Source of the DNA: Lysinibacillus sp.
GTDB taxonomy: Bacteria; Bacillota; Bacilli; Bacillales_A; Planococcaceae
Direction of reading: 5' to 3'
Assembly (NCBI GenBank): GCA_012735355.1
Contig: JAAYHP010000022.1
Span: 1-17,633 of the forward strand
Length of the DNA: 17,633 bases
The notes beneath the pieces are model-generated. The model was not told the DNA's origin and searched no databases. It was given only the letters and a program-made list of their open reading frames with translations. Below, piece by piece: positions 8,115 to 16,979 of this stretch; within the stretch, counting starts at the first letter, position 1; every line of letters starts with the position of its first letter. The translations under genes were made by a program, and so were the position numbers.

Positions 8115-8873
8115 ATGACAGCAAAACGAATTATTCCATGTTTAGACGTAAAAGACGGAAGAGTCGTAAAAGGCGTTCAATTTGTAGGTTTACGAGATGC
8201 AGGAGACCCGGCGGAACTTGCGAAGTATTATGATGAGCAAGGAGCGGACGAGCTCGTATTACTAGACATTTCAGCATCAACAGAAGGCAGAGAAACAATG
8301 GTTGACGTCGTGAAGAAAACCGCTGCCGTTATCAACATCCCTTTAGCGGTTGGTGGCGGCATTCGCACAATAGATGATATGAAACGGATTTTAGAAGCTG
8401 GTGCAAGTAAAGTATCGATGAATACATCTGCACTCGCTAATCCGGAAATCATTAAAGAAGGAGCTAAAAACTTTAGCTCAGAAAAAATCGTCGTTGCCAT
8501 CGATGCAAGCTACAGTGAAGAAGATGGAACATGGATGGTGTACACTCACGGTGGAAACAAAAAATCCGAATGGAAAGCTGTCGATTGGGCGAAAAAAGCG
8601 GAAGAATTAGGAGCTGGAGAAATCTTACTTACAAGCATCAATAAAGATGGAGATAAATCCGGATATGACTTAGAATTAACGAAAGCCATTAAAGATGCGG
8701 TGTCCATTCCTGTCATTGCCAGTGGTGGTGCAGGAACGAAAGAACATATTCGCGAAGTGTTGCAAGATGTTAATGCAGACGCTGCCCTAGCTGCATCCAT
8801 TTTCCACTATAAAGAAACGAGCATAGCTGAAGTAAAAGCTTACTTGCGTGAAAAAGGAGTAACTGTTCAATGA
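8115..8873 (+). CDS. hisF: Imidazole glycerol phosphate synthase, cyclase subunit
   Basis: TIM-barrel cyclase that, using ammonia from the HisH glutaminase subunit, converts PRFAR to imidazole glycerol phosphate and AICAR (step 5 product line). The 252 residues are full length. Catalytic Asp11 is in [10 protein letters not shown] and Asp130 in VVAIDAS; phosphate-binding turns are seen in VGGGIRT and ASGGAG. HisF is homologous to HisA, so I checked for a chimera: Asp11, Asp130 and the second-half segment [17 protein letters not shown] all read as HisF throughout. Its partner gene hisH is not in the window, so this subunit either meets a HisH encoded elsewhere, uses free ammonia, or belongs to a broken pathway. 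The stop overlaps hisI by four bases. Confidence 0.97.
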   Translation: MTAKRIIPCLDVKDGRVVKGVQFVGLRDAGDPAELAKYYDEQGADELVLLDISASTEGRETMVDVVKKTAAVINIPLAVGGGIRTIDDMKRILEAGASKVSMNTSALANPEIIKEGAKNFSSEKIVVAIDASYSEEDGTWMVYTHGGNKKSEWKAVDWAKKAEELGAGEILLTSINKDGDKSGYDLELTKAIKDAVSIPVIASGGAGTKEHIREVLQDVNADAALAASIFHYKETSIAEVKAYLREKGVTVQ

Positions 8874-9517
8874 TCGAAATTGAAAGCTTAACATTTGATG
8901 AAAAAGGATTAATTCCTGCGGTTGTGCAAGACGCCCGCACGAAAGAAGTTTTAACTGTTGCATATATGAATCTAGAATCATTACAAAAAACAATCGAAAC
9001 GGGAGAAACTTGGTTTTACTCCCGTTCTCGAAAAGGACTTTGGCATAAGGGCGAAACGAGCGGTAATACGCAAAAGGTCGTATCTATCACGACCGATTGT
9101 GATCAAGATGCCCTTGTTGTCGAAGTCCTTCCAGCAGGCCCAGCTTGCCATAATGGCACGACTTCTTGCTTTACAGAAACGATTGTTGAAAAGGATCCGG
9201 TAGGAAGTGTTGGTATTATTTCTGAACTCGTTGAACTTATTAAAAAACGGGAAGCAGAAATGCCAGAAGGTGCTTACACTACATATTTATTTACAGAAGG
9301 AATCGATAAAATCTGTAAAAAAGTCGGGGAAGAAGCGACGGAAGTAGTGATTGGGGCGAAAAACCGCGATGCAGAAGAAGTGAAATGGGAAGCGGCAGAT
9401 TTAATTTATCACCTACTTGTTTTACTACAAGAACAAAAAGTGAGCGTTTATGACGTATTAGATGTATTAGTGGAGCGCCATAAACAAAAAAGAGCAAGCA
9501 CAAAACACAAAAAATAA
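8870..9517 (+). CDS. hisI: Bifunctional phosphoribosyl-AMP cyclohydrolase/phosphoribosyl-ATP pyrophosphatase
   Basis: Fused HisI-HisE protein of 215 residues catalysing steps 2 and 3: removal of pyrophosphate from PR-ATP, then opening of the purine ring of PR-AMP. The N-terminal cyclohydrolase domain (about 1-112) shows [15 protein letters not shown], the metal site DCDQD (76-80) and the zinc cysteines Cys77, Cys93 (ACHNG) and Cys100. The C-terminal pyrophosphatase domain (about 115-215) shows [16 protein letters not shown] and [14 protein letters not shown], the acidic magnesium-binding helices of MazG-like HisE. The fusion order is that of B. subtilis HisI (HisIE). Start codon overlaps the hisF stop (ATGA). 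Last gene of the operon. Confidence 0.97.
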   Translation: MIEIESLTFDEKGLIPAVVQDARTKEVLTVAYMNLESLQKTIETGETWFYSRSRKGLWHKGETSGNTQKVVSITTDCDQDALVVEVLPAGPACHNGTTSCFTETIVEKDPVGSVGIISELVELIKKREAEMPEGAYTTYLFTEGIDKICKKVGEEATEVVIGAKNRDAEEVKWEAADLIYHLLVLLQEQKVSVYDVLDVLVERHKQKRASTKHKK

Positions 9518-9542
9518 TTCACAATTCCTTCGTGCAGAAACA

Positions 9543-9570
9543 ATGACGTGTGTAGGAAATATGGTATAAT
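9543..9570 (+). promoter_or_regulatory. Extended -10 sigma-A promoter upstream of yvcD
   Basis: TATAAT (9565-9570) preceded by TGG (extended -10), with ATGACG (9543-9548) as a moderate -35 at a 16-base spacer. Transcript start would be near 9577, just ahead of the hairpin at 9585. Confidence 0.65.
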
Positions 9571-9584
9571 AAAAGGGATTGAAA

Positions 9585-9609
9585 AAGGAACGTTGCTAAA
9601 ACGTTCCTT
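9585..9609 (+). terminator. Hairpin after hisI, terminator or 5' leader stem
   Basis: Perfect 10-bp stem AAGGAACGTT/AACGTTCCTT with a 5-base loop, followed by ATTTATTGTTT, which is T-rich but interrupted. It could end the his transcript, or stand at the very 5' end of the yvcD transcript made from the promoter at 9543, where such stems protect mRNA. Confidence 0.6.
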
Positions 9610-9632
9610 ATTTATTGTTTCGGAGGTTCATT

Positions 9633-11153
9633 TTGGAAAAGAAGCAACAACAAATTAAAAACAACATTGTCTCGTTTATTCCAGATGGTGATTATTATTT
9701 TAATAAAGCACTTAAAGCATTGGAAAGAGAGCAAATGGACAGAGCTTATAAATATATGAAAAGGGCGGCAGAATTAAGCCCAGACGATGCTCACGTCCTC
9801 ATGCAATACGGTCTTTTAGAAATGGACGCACAAAATTTCGAAAAGGCTTATGAATTGATTCATACAGCCTATTGTTTAGAACCTGATGAACCGGAACATA
9901 TTTTTTATTTAGCGGAAGTTTCCGGGTGTTTAGGGTTAATGAGTGATGCTAAAAAATATGCGGAAAAGTATTTAGAAATAGAACCGAATGGCTATTATTC
10001 AATGGAAGCGAGGGAAATTGTCGATTTCGTTGAATTTGAGCAATTTGAAATGGATGATGAAGATGAAGATACGTACGAACAAATGATCATTCAAGAAAAA
10101 GCTCGAAGACTGATGGAAAATAGTCAATTTCAAGAAGCCATTGAAATGTTAGAACAGCTAGTGGATGAGTACCCTGAACTATGGGCTGCTTATAATAATT
10201 TATCCCTTGCTTATTTTTATGTTGGGGACTTGGAACAATCGAAAGCGATTTTGAACCATGTTCTAAGAGAAAATACGGGAAATCTCCATGCTTTATGTAA
10301 TTTAACAATCATCGCTTATTATGAAAAAGATGAAGAGACACTCGATTATTTAGTAAACATGCTAAAAAAAATTAATCCTTTCGATTTCGAAAATCGTTAT
10401 AAATTAGGTGCTACATTAGCCTTGATTGGAGAATACGAAATAGCTTACAAGTGGCTGAATAGCATGTCAAAAGGGATGGCACCAGAAGATCCAGGTTTCT
10501 TTTTTTGGCTTAGCCAATCCGCTTACTTCTCTGATCGGGTAAAAGAAGCGGAGAAAGCATGGGAAACGTTAGTTAAACTTGACCCATCAAAAGTAGGGAT
10601 GGAGCCATGGAGACATATTAAGCAACAAACTGAAATACCATCATTAGAGCAAAATCGGGATTTTATTATTAAAAAAATTAACAGTGATTATCCAGCCCAC
10701 CGCATGTTTGGCTTTTTCTTGCTTAGCAAATCTGCCTATAGACAAGAAATTATTTCCCATCCAAAACTAATCGATTTAGCGAAATATAATGGATTGGAAA
10801 AACTTTGCCTAGCCTATGCCTTGAATCACGACTTTAATTTAAATAATAAAATTGAAAAAAGTTTTTTCCGAGCTATGTCGGTGGCGGAAGAACTTTATAA
10901 CATCATGAATGCTGTCACTTTGGAAGTACAATATTTATTTCAAATGTGGTTCGTCCTTTTTGAAAGAGCATTTCAAAATGACTATGAATTTAAAAATGTA
11001 AAAGCCCTTAGTGCATCGGTAGAATATATGTATTATTCTACGGTTAACTCTAAACAAGTAACGAAAAAACAATATGCTGAAAAATATGGAATATCAGTTT
11101 CAACTTTATCAAAATATGTAGAACAGTTATTAGGTTTTTTACCTTTTGACTAA
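9633..11153 (+). CDS. yvcD: Tetratricopeptide-repeat protein, YvcD-like, function unknown
   Basis: Predicted soluble helical protein of 506 residues. The start is taken as TTG at 9633 because CGGAGG (9621-9626) lies six bases upstream; an in-frame TTG at 9615 would precede this site. Degenerate TPR helices fill about residues 15-125 (for example AYKYMKRAAELSPDDAHVL and YAEKYLEIEPNG) and 150-300 (AIEMLEQLVDEYPELWAAY). An acidic linker (EFEQFEMDDEDEDTYEQ) separates them near 130-145. The last 30 residues, KKQYAEKYGISVSTLSKYVE, look like a helix-turn-helix. No signal peptide or membrane span is seen. The position between hisI and trxB corresponds to yvcD of B. subtilis, whose role is not established as far as I know. 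It has its own promoter and is probably not part of the his operon proper. Confidence 0.88.
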   Translation: MEKKQQQIKNNIVSFIPDGDYYFNKALKALEREQMDRAYKYMKRAAELSPDDAHVLMQYGLLEMDAQNFEKAYELIHTAYCLEPDEPEHIFYLAEVSGCLGLMSDAKKYAEKYLEIEPNGYYSMEAREIVDFVEFEQFEMDDEDEDTYEQMIIQEKARRLMENSQFQEAIEMLEQLVDEYPELWAAYNNLSLAYFYVGDLEQSKAILNHVLRENTGNLHALCNLTIIAYYEKDEETLDYLVNMLKKINPFDFENRYKLGATLALIGEYEIAYKWLNSMSKGMAPEDPGFFFWLSQSAYFSDRVKEAEKAWETLVKLDPSKVGMEPWRHIKQQTEIPSLEQNRDFIIKKINSDYPAHRMFGFFLLSKSAYRQEIISHPKLIDLAKYNGLEKLCLAYALNHDFNLNNKIEKSFFRAMSVAEELYNIMNAVTLEVQYLFQMWFVLFERAFQNDYEFKNVKALSASVEYMYYSTVNSKQVTKKQYAEKYGISVSTLSKYVEQLLGFLPFD

Positions 11154-11160
11154 ATGTGCA

Positions 11161-11185
11161 AACTATTTGAAGTTTAAAAATAGTT
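11161..11185 (+). terminator. Short hairpin between yvcD and trxB
   Basis: Perfect 8-bp stem AACTATTT/AAATAGTT with a 9-base loop, seven bases after the yvcD stop. It is AT-rich and has no clear T-tract, so at best a weak terminator or processing site. Confidence 0.35.
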
Positions 11186-11195
11186 CAACTACATT
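11167..11195 (+). promoter_or_regulatory. Possible trxB promoter
   Basis: TTGAAG (11167-11172) and TACATT (11190-11195) with a 17-base spacer. The -10 is weak and the element overlaps the hairpin. In B. subtilis trxB is transcribed separately and is Spx-responsive, which makes a promoter here likely, but the boxes are only moderate. Confidence 0.35.
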
Positions 11196-11198
11196 TAA

Positions 11199-12170
<972 letters not shown>

Positions 12171-12252
12171 CATGAAATTAATCGTATTGTAACTTTTATA
12201 AACATCTTTTGGGGGTATAATAAAGTTAGAATTAAACCCCCTTATCATTTTT

Positions 12253-12283
12253 GTTGTTTCCAATTGGGAACAACTTTTTTTTT
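12253..12283 (+). terminator. Rho-independent terminator of trxB
   Basis: Nine-base-pair stem (12253-12261 with 12266-12274, one G-U pair), AATT loop and nine T residues. A weaker GGGGGT/ACCCCC stem lies just before it (12211-12216 with 12236-12241). Confidence 0.92.
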
Positions 12284-12348
12284 GAAATTTATTAAATTCT
12301 CTTCTAATTAAAAAATTTACGTTATAGATTAAGTTAGACAGTATTATT

Positions 12349-12379
12349 TTGTACCGAAATGGGAGAGTCACGGTATAAT
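12349..12379 (+). promoter_or_regulatory. Possible promoter of the yvcI-crh operon
   Basis: A perfect TATAAT at 12374-12379 (a second copy follows at 12383-12388). The best -35 is TTGTAC at 12349-12354 with a long 19-base spacer, so the -35 is doubtful. Because a terminator precedes and the yvcI operon follows, some promoter must be in this interval. Confidence 0.45.
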
Positions 12380-12415
12380 GATTATAATGGAGTAACTAGA
12401 TTTGAGGTGTAGTAT

Positions 12416-12898
12416 ATGCAAAGAATAGCAAATTTATTAGCAGTACAGAATGGACAAGTTTTACTGTTGAAAAAGCCGAGAAGAGGTTGGTACGTCGCTC
12501 CTGGAGGGAAAATGGAGAGCGGTGAATCCATTTATGAAGCAGCCGTAAGGGAGTTTCAAGAGGAAACGAATGTTACTCCGAAAAACGCCCATTTAAAAGG
12601 TGTGAATACGATTATTATAAAAGATGGAGATGCGACTGTAGATGAATGGATGCTTTTTACTTTCGTATCCAATGGAATAGAAGGCGTTCCGGTAAAGGAA
12701 AATAGAGAAGGAACTTTAGAGTGGCATCCAATTGAAGATCTTCACCATTTACCAATGGCTGAAGGCGACCGGAAAAACCTTTTATTTGCAGCATTAAACA
12801 ATGGTATACAATATGGCACATGTGTATATACAAAAGACTATGAATTGTTAGAAGCGAAATATCAAACATCTGTGGAATTTCTCGGAGGAGATGAATAA
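12416..12898 (+). CDS. yvcI: NUDIX hydrolase, YvcI-like
   Basis: NUDIX-family pyrophosphohydrolase of 160 residues, first gene of the yvcI-rapZ-mgfK-whiA-crh operon. The NUDIX box spans residues 31-53: Gly31, Glu37, then REFQEETNV (45-53). The metal-binding REx2EE core is intact, but Asn52 takes the place of the usual Gly near the end of the box. The [16 protein letters not shown] region before the box is typical of MutT-like proteins that act on nucleotides; the substrate is not known. GAGGTG at 12404-12409 serves as ribosome binding site. The stop is only two bases from the rapZ start, and the rapZ ribosome binding site GGAGGAG lies inside this gene, so the two are coupled. Confidence 0.9.
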   Translation: MQRIANLLAVQNGQVLLLKKPRRGWYVAPGGKMESGESIYEAAVREFQEETNVTPKNAHLKGVNTIIIKDGDATVDEWMLFTFVSNGIEGVPVKENREGTLEWHPIEDLHHLPMAEGDRKNLLFAALNNGIQYGTCVYTKDYELLEAKYQTSVEFLGGDE

Positions 12899-12900
12899 AC

Positions 12901-13773
12901 ATGGAAGATAAAGACTACAACCATGAGATAGTAATCATCACAGGTATGAGCGGTGCCGGGAAAACTGTGGCAGTACAAAGTTTTGAAGATTTAGGCTATT
13001 ATTGTATAGATAATCTTCCACCAGAACTACTTACGACTTTTTTAGCATTGATGAAGCATTCGAAAAAACGTATATCAAAAGTGGCAGCAGTAATGGATAT
13101 GCGTGGAGGAGAATTTTTCAACTCTCTTATCGACGCGCTAGATATGTTAGAAAAAGAGAAGGATGTTTATACGAGAGTATTGTTTTTAGACGCTGACGAT
13201 GAGACTCTCGTTCGCCGTTATAAAGAAACGAGACGTCACCATCCTTTAGCTCCCGGAGGCTTGCCTTTAGAAGGAATTAAAAAAGAGAGGGAAATGCTCT
13301 CTGAATTAAAAGGTCGAGCAAATTATATTTATAACACTTCTAAAATGAAACCAAGGGAACTTCGTGAACGAATTGGTGAGGAGTTCTCCGTATCATCAAG
13401 CCCAAAATTCTCCATCAATGTCATGTCCTTTGGGTTTAAAAATGGAATTCCTATTGATGCGGATCTAGTATTTGATGTACGATTTTTAAAAAATCCATAT
13501 TACGTAGAAGAATTGCGCAACAAAACGGGATTGAATCAAGAAGTATATGATTACGTTTATAACACAAAAGAAACCCAAGAATTGATTCAAAAACTAGAGG
13601 ACTTATTTACTTTTATGATTCCACATTATATAAAAGAAGGAAAACCACAATTAGTCATTGCCTTTGGTTGCACAGGTGGTCAACACCGTTCTGTCACGTT
13701 GACAGAATATTTTGGAAAGTATTTCAGTAAAGATTATCAAACTGAAATTACCCATCGTGATATACGATCTTAG
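12901..13773 (+). CDS. rapZ: RapZ/YvcJ-family nucleotide-binding protein
   Basis: P-loop protein of 290 residues of the RapZ (YvcJ) family. In Gram-negative bacteria RapZ is an RNase E adaptor controlling glmZ RNA; in Bacillus YvcJ binds and hydrolyses nucleotides and affects competence, and its RNA role is unproven. The Walker A motif GMSGAGKT is at residues 15-22, followed by the conserved [12 protein letters not shown] (33-44). Family markers further on are [20 protein letters not shown] and, in the C-terminal domain, [12 protein letters not shown]. Length is normal. It sits in its conserved Firmicutes and Actinobacteria neighbourhood directly before mgfK and whiA. Confidence 0.95.
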   Translation: MEDKDYNHEIVIITGMSGAGKTVAVQSFEDLGYYCIDNLPPELLTTFLALMKHSKKRISKVAAVMDMRGGEFFNSLIDALDMLEKEKDVYTRVLFLDADDETLVRRYKETRRHHPLAPGGLPLEGIKKEREMLSELKGRANYIYNTSKMKPRELRERIGEEFSVSSSPKFSINVMSFGFKNGIPIDADLVFDVRFLKNPYYVEELRNKTGLNQEVYDYVYNTKETQELIQKLEDLFTFMIPHYIKEGKPQLVIAFGCTGGQHRSVTLTEYFGKYFSKDYQTEITHRDIRS

Positions 13774-13787
13774 AGAGGATTGTTTTA

Positions 13788-14747
13788 ATGGAAAAAATAA
13801 AAGTGGTTGTGATTGGGGGAGGGACCGGTTTATCGACAGTATTACGCGGTTTAAAACATTATCCATTTGATATTACAGCCATCGTTACTGTCAGCGATGA
13901 CGGAGGTTCTTCAGGGAGATTGCGCGATGATTATGATATTCCACCGCCAGGAGATATACGAAATGTCATTGCCGCATTATCTGATACAGAACCTTTGCTC
14001 GAGCAAATGTTTCAATATCGTTTTTCCAATTCACAAGATCTTGGCGGTCACTCCTTAGGAAACTTGATGATAACAGCATTGGCAGATATTACAGGGGACT
14101 TTTCTAGCGCCATTACCCAAATGTGTAAAATATTGAAAGTCCATGGAAGAGTCATTCCTGCTGCCAACCGAAAAGTGAATTTACATGCTGAGATGGTGGA
14201 CGGTTCCATCATTAATGGCGAATCGAAAATTCCCACCAGCAATAAAAAAATTAATCGGGTCTTTTTAGTTCCTGAAGACGTGAAACCTCTTCCTGATGCA
14301 ATATCTGCGATTGAGGGTGCGGATATTATATTAATCGGTCCAGGAAGCCTTTATACGAGCATTATCCCCAATCTATTAGTGAAGGAAATTGGAGAAAAGG
14401 TTGCAAGTGCGAAAGCAAGAAAAATATATATTTGCAATTTAATGACCCAAAAGGGAGAAACTCTTCTATATCAAGCTTCAGACCATGTAAAAGCCATTTA
14501 TGAACATGTCGGAAAAAGATTTTTAGATGCCATTTTAGTAAATAGCAATGATTTTCCATCCCCCATTAAAGAAAACTACCGAGAACAAGATGCGGAGCCT
14601 GTAAAAGTCAATGAGGATGAATTAAAAAAATTTGGATTAGAAATTATAAAAAAAGATATTGCAACGATACAAAATGGTGCTGTTCGACATGAAGCGAAAG
14701 CGATTGCTGAATGGTTATTTGATTATTCAATAAAATATAAAAAATAA
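13788..14747 (+). CDS. mgfK: Gluconeogenesis factor MgfK/YvcK (CofD-like)
   Basis: Protein of 319 residues of the YvcK/CofD family. In B. subtilis YvcK is required for growth and normal cell shape on gluconeogenic carbon sources and binds UDP-sugars; it is related to 2-phospho-L-lactate transferase but is not thought to make F420. The nucleotide-binding N-terminus VVVIGGGTGLSTVLRGLK, the segment TVSDDGGSSGRLR (34-46), PPPGDIRNVI, LGGHSLGNLM and LIGPGSLYTSIIPNLL are all intact. GAGAGG precedes the ATG at 13788, 14 bases after the rapZ stop. Middle gene of the rapZ-mgfK-whiA trio. Confidence 0.95.
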   Translation: MEKIKVVVIGGGTGLSTVLRGLKHYPFDITAIVTVSDDGGSSGRLRDDYDIPPPGDIRNVIAALSDTEPLLEQMFQYRFSNSQDLGGHSLGNLMITALADITGDFSSAITQMCKILKVHGRVIPAANRKVNLHAEMVDGSIINGESKIPTSNKKINRVFLVPEDVKPLPDAISAIEGADIILIGPGSLYTSIIPNLLVKEIGEKVASAKARKIYICNLMTQKGETLLYQASDHVKAIYEHVGKRFLDAILVNSNDFPSPIKENYREQDAEPVKVNEDELKKFGLEIIKKDIATIQNGAVRHEAKAIAEWLFDYSIKYKK

Positions 14748-14775
14748 GCAGCGTATATGAAAGGGGGGGACTGTG

Positions 14776-15723
14776 ATGTCATTTGCTTCAGAAACGAAAA
14801 AAGAATTAACTCAAGTAGATGTAAACGATAAGTGTTTAAAGGCGGAAGTTTCTGCCATGATTCGCATGAATGGAACTTTGTCATTTGCTAATAAACAACT
14901 TAGTATAGATGTTCAAACAGAAAATGCAGCGATTGCAAGGAGAATATATACTATTATTAAAAAGTTGTACCCATATAATGTAGAATTGCTCGTTCGTAAA
15001 AAAATGAGATTAAAGAAAAATAATGCATATATTTGCCGTATCCGTGATGGGGCGAAGGAAATATTAACAGACTTAGATATATTACAAAATGATTTTCAAT
15101 TGAATCATTCGATATCTAAATCGTTATTAAAGTCGAAAAATCAAAAGAGGTCCTATTTAAGAGGTGCTTTTTTAGCCGGCGGATCAGTGAACAACCCCGA
15201 AACTTCCTCCTATCATTTGGAAATTTATTCGATGTATAAAGAGCATAGTGAATCATTGGCAGAATTAATGAATGAATTTCAATTAAATGCGAAAACAATT
15301 GAACGAAAAAAAGGATATATTACGTATTTAAAAGAAGCGGAAAAAATTTCAGATTTTCTCGGATTAACGGGAGCTTTCCAAGCGATGTTGAAATTTGAAG
15401 ATGTCCGTATTCTCCGGGATATGCGAAATAGCGTGAACCGTATTGTGAACTGTGAGACAGCGAATTTAAATAAAACGATCGGTGCAGCTTTAAGACAAGT
15501 AGAAAACATTAAATTTATTGATAGTACAATTGGAATCGACCAACTTCCAGAAAAACTGCGAGAAGTAGCCAGGCTTCGCATAGAGCATCAAGACGTGACG
15601 TTAAAAGAACTAGGTGAAATGGTTTCAACAGGAACGGTAAGTAAATCTGGAATTAATCATCGCTTAAGAAAAATTGACGAAATTGCGGATAAACTACGCC
15701 GTGGTGAAAAAGTAATAAAATAA
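14776..15723 (+). CDS. whiA: DNA-binding protein WhiA
   Basis: Homologue of the Streptomyces sporulation regulator WhiA; in Bacillus it affects cell division and chromosome segregation without being an obvious transcription factor. The N-terminal half holds a degenerate LAGLIDADG homing-endonuclease fold ([19 protein letters not shown]), and the C-terminal part a helix-turn-helix ([18 protein letters not shown], then [13 protein letters not shown]). The ATG at 14776 is preferred over the GTG at 14773 because the G-rich ribosome binding site (14763-14769) is then six bases away, and the N-terminus [11 protein letters not shown] is that of the family. The product is 315 residues, as expected. 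Confidence 0.96.
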   Translation: MSFASETKKELTQVDVNDKCLKAEVSAMIRMNGTLSFANKQLSIDVQTENAAIARRIYTIIKKLYPYNVELLVRKKMRLKKNNAYICRIRDGAKEILTDLDILQNDFQLNHSISKSLLKSKNQKRSYLRGAFLAGGSVNNPETSSYHLEIYSMYKEHSESLAELMNEFQLNAKTIERKKGYITYLKEAEKISDFLGLTGAFQAMLKFEDVRILRDMRNSVNRIVNCETANLNKTIGAALRQVENIKFIDSTIGIDQLPEKLREVARLRIEHQDVTLKELGEMVSTGTVSKSGINHRLRKIDEIADKLRRGEKVIK

Positions 15724-15803
15724 TGGACATTGTGTATTTCATATAATTTAGATAAGATAAATATATATCACATGATCGGTTTTTTGAAAGGGTGTGAAAT
15801 GGA

Positions 15804-16061
15804 ATGGTAGAAACAACTGTAGAAGTAAAGTTAAAAACCGGTTTGCAAGCCCGCCAAGCAGCTTTGTTTGTGCAGGAAGCAAATCGATATAAATCCGATA
15901 TATTTTTACAAAAAGATGAAAAAAAAGTGAATGCGAAATCCATTATGGGCATCATGAGTCTTGCCATTGCAAGGGGAACGACAGTGAAGTTAATTGCAGA
16001 TGGCAAAGATGAAAATGAAGCCATTGAAGGATTAACAGCAATGATCCAAAAGGAAGATTAA
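15804..16061 (+). CDS. crh: Catabolite repression HPr-like protein Crh
   Basis: HPr paralogue of 85 residues that acts as co-repressor of CcpA when phosphorylated on Ser46 by HPrK, but cannot take part in PTS phosphotransfer. The diagnostic residue is seen: position 15 is Gln (KTGLQARQ) instead of the HPr catalytic His15, while Ser46 in NAKSIMGIM is kept. This distinguishes it from ptsH. HPrK, its kinase, is encoded at the left end of this window. The start at 15804 is the only ATG in frame; a second ATG five bases upstream (15799) opens a three-codon ORF that stops inside the crh start region. The gap from whiA is 80 bases with no clear promoter, so it is probably read from the yvcI operon. 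Confidence 0.96.
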   Translation: MVETTVEVKLKTGLQARQAALFVQEANRYKSDIFLQKDEKKVNAKSIMGIMSLAIARGTTVKLIADGKDENEAIEGLTAMIQKED

Positions 16062-16078
16062 TTACCTGAAAAATTGAA

Positions 16079-16122
16079 AACGCTCGCAATTTTCTGAAAT
16101 TGTGAGCGTTCATTTTATTTTT
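16079..16122 (+). terminator. Rho-independent terminator after crh
   Basis: Fourteen-base-pair stem (16079-16092 with 16097-16110, one G-U pair), TCTG loop, then a T-rich tract. The opposite strand also has a T-rich tract, so it may work in both directions. Confidence 0.9.
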
Positions 16123-16170
16123 AAATAAAATTATGCTACACATGAATCCTTATAAGCGAACAAGAAGGCA

Positions 16171-16228
16171 TGTTGATTTGAGTGAAGGGCGGCGAGAAGG
16201 CGCGTACGCCCGTAACGAAAAATCAACA
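16171..16228. repeat. GC-rich nested inverted repeat between crh and clpP
   Basis: Outer 9-bp perfect inverted repeat TGTTGATTT (16171-16179) and AAATCAACA (16220-16228) encloses GGGCG (16187-16191) pairing with CGCCC (16207-16211). The core is markedly more GC-rich than the surroundings. It lies beyond both terminators, so it is not needed to end crh or clpP. It may be a small intergenic repeat element. Confidence 0.5.
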
Positions 16229-16230
16229 AT

Positions 16231-16265
16231 AAAAAAATATCATCCAATACGAGATTGGATGATAT
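16231..16265 (-). terminator. Rho-independent terminator of clpP
   Basis: Perfect 12-bp stem (16237-16248 with 16254-16265), 5-base loop; read on the minus strand it is followed by seven T residues (16237-16231). Confidence 0.93.
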
Positions 16266-16276
16266 GGATTCATGAA

Positions 16277-16867
16277 TTACTTTTCTTCACTGCGTGTGAT
16301 GATGTGGTCGATTAAACCGTATTCTTTCGCCTGTTCTGCTGTCATGAAGTTATCGCGGTCTGTATCTTGTGCAATTTTTTCAATAGGCTGACCTGTACGT
16401 TCTGATAAAATTTTGTTTAATTTATCGCGTAAGAATAAAATGCGTTTTGCAGCGATTTCAATTTCAGTCGCTTGACCTTGTGCACCGCCAAGTGGTTGGT
16501 GTATCATTACTTCTGCGTTTGGTAATGCAAAGCGTTTCCCTTTTTCCCCTGCAGCAAGTAAGAAAGCACCCATTGATGCAGCCATACCGATACAAATCGT
16601 TTGAACATCTGGCTTAATGTACTGCATTGTATCATAAATTGCCATACCAGCTGTGATAGACCCGCCTGGTGAGTTAATGTATAATGAAATATCTTTATCT
16701 GGATCTTCAGCAGCTAAAAACAATAATTGTGCTACAATAGAGTTTGCTACGTTATCATCAATTGGGCTACCAAGTAAAATAATACGGTCCTTTAAAAGAC
16801 GAGAATAAATGTCGTATGCACGTTCACCGCGACTTGTTTGCTCAATAACTGTAGGAACTAAATTCAT
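16277..16867 (-). CDS. clpP: ATP-dependent Clp protease proteolytic subunit
   Basis: Serine protease subunit that forms the tetradecameric chamber fed by ClpX, ClpC or ClpE. The 196 residues carry the full catalytic triad at the canonical positions: Ser98 in MAASMGAF, His123 in MIHQPLGG and Asp172 in DTDRDNFM. The hydrophobic [10 protein letters not shown] segment and the N-terminal [20 protein letters not shown] are typical of Bacillus ClpP. AAGGAGG lies eight bases before the ATG on the minus strand. It is transcribed toward crh and ends in its own terminator. The promoter carries a CtsR box, so heat-shock control is expected. Confidence 0.98.
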   Translation of the reverse strand: MNLVPTVIEQTSRGERAYDIYSRLLKDRIILLGSPIDDNVANSIVAQLLFLAAEDPDKDISLYINSPGGSITAGMAIYDTMQYIKPDVQTICIGMAASMGAFLLAAGEKGKRFALPNAEVMIHQPLGGAQGQATEIEIAAKRILFLRDKLNKILSERTGQPIEKIAQDTDRDNFMTAEQAKEYGLIDHIITRSEEK

Positions 16868-16948
16868 AATAAGTCCTCCTTCGATTCAAATGATTGATTA
16901 TATATATTACTACGTACCGAAACAGTATTTGTTTCAGCTTGTATGAAT

Positions 16949-16979
16949 ATCATACACGCATTAGTCAAGGAAGGTCAAA
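16949..16979 (-). promoter_or_regulatory. clpP promoter with overlapping CtsR operator
   Basis: On the minus strand TTGACC (16978-16973) and TATGAT (16954-16949) with an 18-base spacer form a sigma-A promoter. On the plus strand AGTCAAG-GAA-GGTCAAA (16963-16979) matches the CtsR heptad direct repeat RGTCAAA-NAN-RGTCAAA with one mismatch and covers the -35 box, the expected place for repression. Confidence 0.88.

Noticed and set aside
8115..8873. HisA/HisF chimera created by recombination between the two homologues
   Set aside because: The gene has HisF features over its whole length (Asp11, Asp130 and the second-half phosphate site), so the deletion did not go through a hisA-hisF crossover.
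16133..16315. Open frame of 60 codons between crh and clpP
   Set aside because: It crosses the GC-rich inverted repeat and the clpP terminator and runs antisense into clpP; no ribosome binding site.
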